Shown here piece after piece: positions 32,899-33,085 of a stretch of 33,085 nt of DNA (the first letter of the stretch is position 1; each line of letters opens with the position of its first letter). Source of the DNA: an uncultured Acidobacteriia bacterium (GTDB taxonomy: Bacteria > Acidobacteriota > Terriglobia > Bryobacterales > Bryobacteraceae); the NCBI GenBank assembly GCA_903881085.1, contig CAIRSA010000319.1, positions 1-33,085 of the forward strand. The letters run 5' to 3'. Made by a program: the position numbers and the translations under genes. The notes under the pieces were generated by a model. It had not been told where the DNA came from. It did no database searches and saw nothing but the letters and a program-made list of their open reading frames with translations.

Positions 32899-33085
32899 CT
32901 AGAAAAAATACTTCATCCCAAACTGCATAATCCGCGCGTCCTGGGCACTCGAAATACCGCCCCCCGCAGCCACATCCACGCTGGTATTCGGCAGCAGGAA
33001 GTTAGTGTGGTTGGTAACATTGAAAACCTCCCACCGAACCTGCAGCGAGCCCCGCTCGCGAATATGGAACATGCGCGACAACGCA
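32899..33085 (-). CDS. C-terminal end of an Oar-like TonB-dependent receptor (runs off the window)
   Basis: The last 61 codons of a minus-strand gene enter from the right edge: ALSRMFHIRERGSLQVRWEV, then FNVTNHTNFLLPNTS and ISSAQDARIMQFGMKYFF. RxEVFNxxNHxNF followed by a terminal aromatic residue is the signature of the final barrel strands of the acidobacterial receptor family, as in the two full copies here. The frame is open throughout, unlike the decayed copy at 32167. Because most of the gene lies outside the window, its integrity cannot be judged. Confidence 0.8.
   Translation of the reverse strand, partial: ALSRMFHIRERGSLQVRWEVFNVTNHTNFLLPNTSVDVAAGGGISSAQDARIMQFGMKYFF

Noticed and set aside
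1..33085. CRISPR array, tRNA or rRNA genes, transposase, prophage
   Set aside because: No evenly spaced direct repeats, no cloverleaf-like or rRNA sequence and no transposase or phage protein were recognised by eye; small RNAs cannot be excluded without a covariance search.

Overview
The window looks like about 33 kb of an Acidobacteriota chromosome, most likely Bryobacterales/'Solibacter'-type. This is inferred from protein families seen in the sequence, not from an rRNA gene: two roughly 1,170-1,190-residue Oar-like outer-membrane receptors with an N-terminal carboxypeptidase-regulatory fold, a haem-binding DUF1549/DUF1553 protein paired with a twin-arginine DUF1501 protein, a fragment of the short ECF sigma factor type common in Acidobacteria, and high G+C.

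Layout. 1-260: repeat-rich non-coding DNA (a MITE-like unit with 16-bp inverted ends and a nested palindrome). 261-1860: a DUF72 gene divergent from lexA, with an operator-like dyad in the very short gap. 2061-3224: an exported PQQ-type beta-propeller on the minus strand. 3225-4089: degenerate DNA with probable remnants of a response regulator and of a BrnT/BrnA toxin-antitoxin pair, ending in a promoter. 4090-22471: eleven plus-strand genes that mostly overlap or abut, probably one roughly 18-kb operon. They are receptor, PSCyt/DUF1553 protein, DUF1501 protein, GH38-like glycosidase with two FN3 domains, two paralogous FAD oxidoreductases, Gfo/Idh/MocA dehydrogenase, SDR dehydrogenase, MFS transporter, GmhA-like phosphosugar isomerase and an alpha/beta esterase. 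22678-31761: a second carbohydrate-related block with a beta-helix/PDZ protein, two twin-arginine TIM-barrel epimerase-like proteins, a twin-arginine BNR sialidase-like protein and a second receptor. 31769-33085: a gene graveyard holding a truncated sigma factor, a frameshifted receptor tail, the tail of another receptor leaving the window, and two tiny ORFs sharing a (I/V)K(S/T)xxKAG...NHxQ motif.

How the genes may work together (inference). The long operon spells out a complete glycan or glycoside route: outer-membrane uptake, periplasmic de-esterification and hydrolysis, inner-membrane import by the MFS protein, then oxidation by the FAD, Gfo/Idh and SDR enzymes, with a phosphosugar isomerase at the end. 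The Gfo/Idh enzyme has altered catalytic motifs. The second block adds exported isomerase/epimerase-like and sialidase-like proteins. The substrate cannot be read from sequence. No tRNA, rRNA, CRISPR array, transposase or phage gene was recognised.
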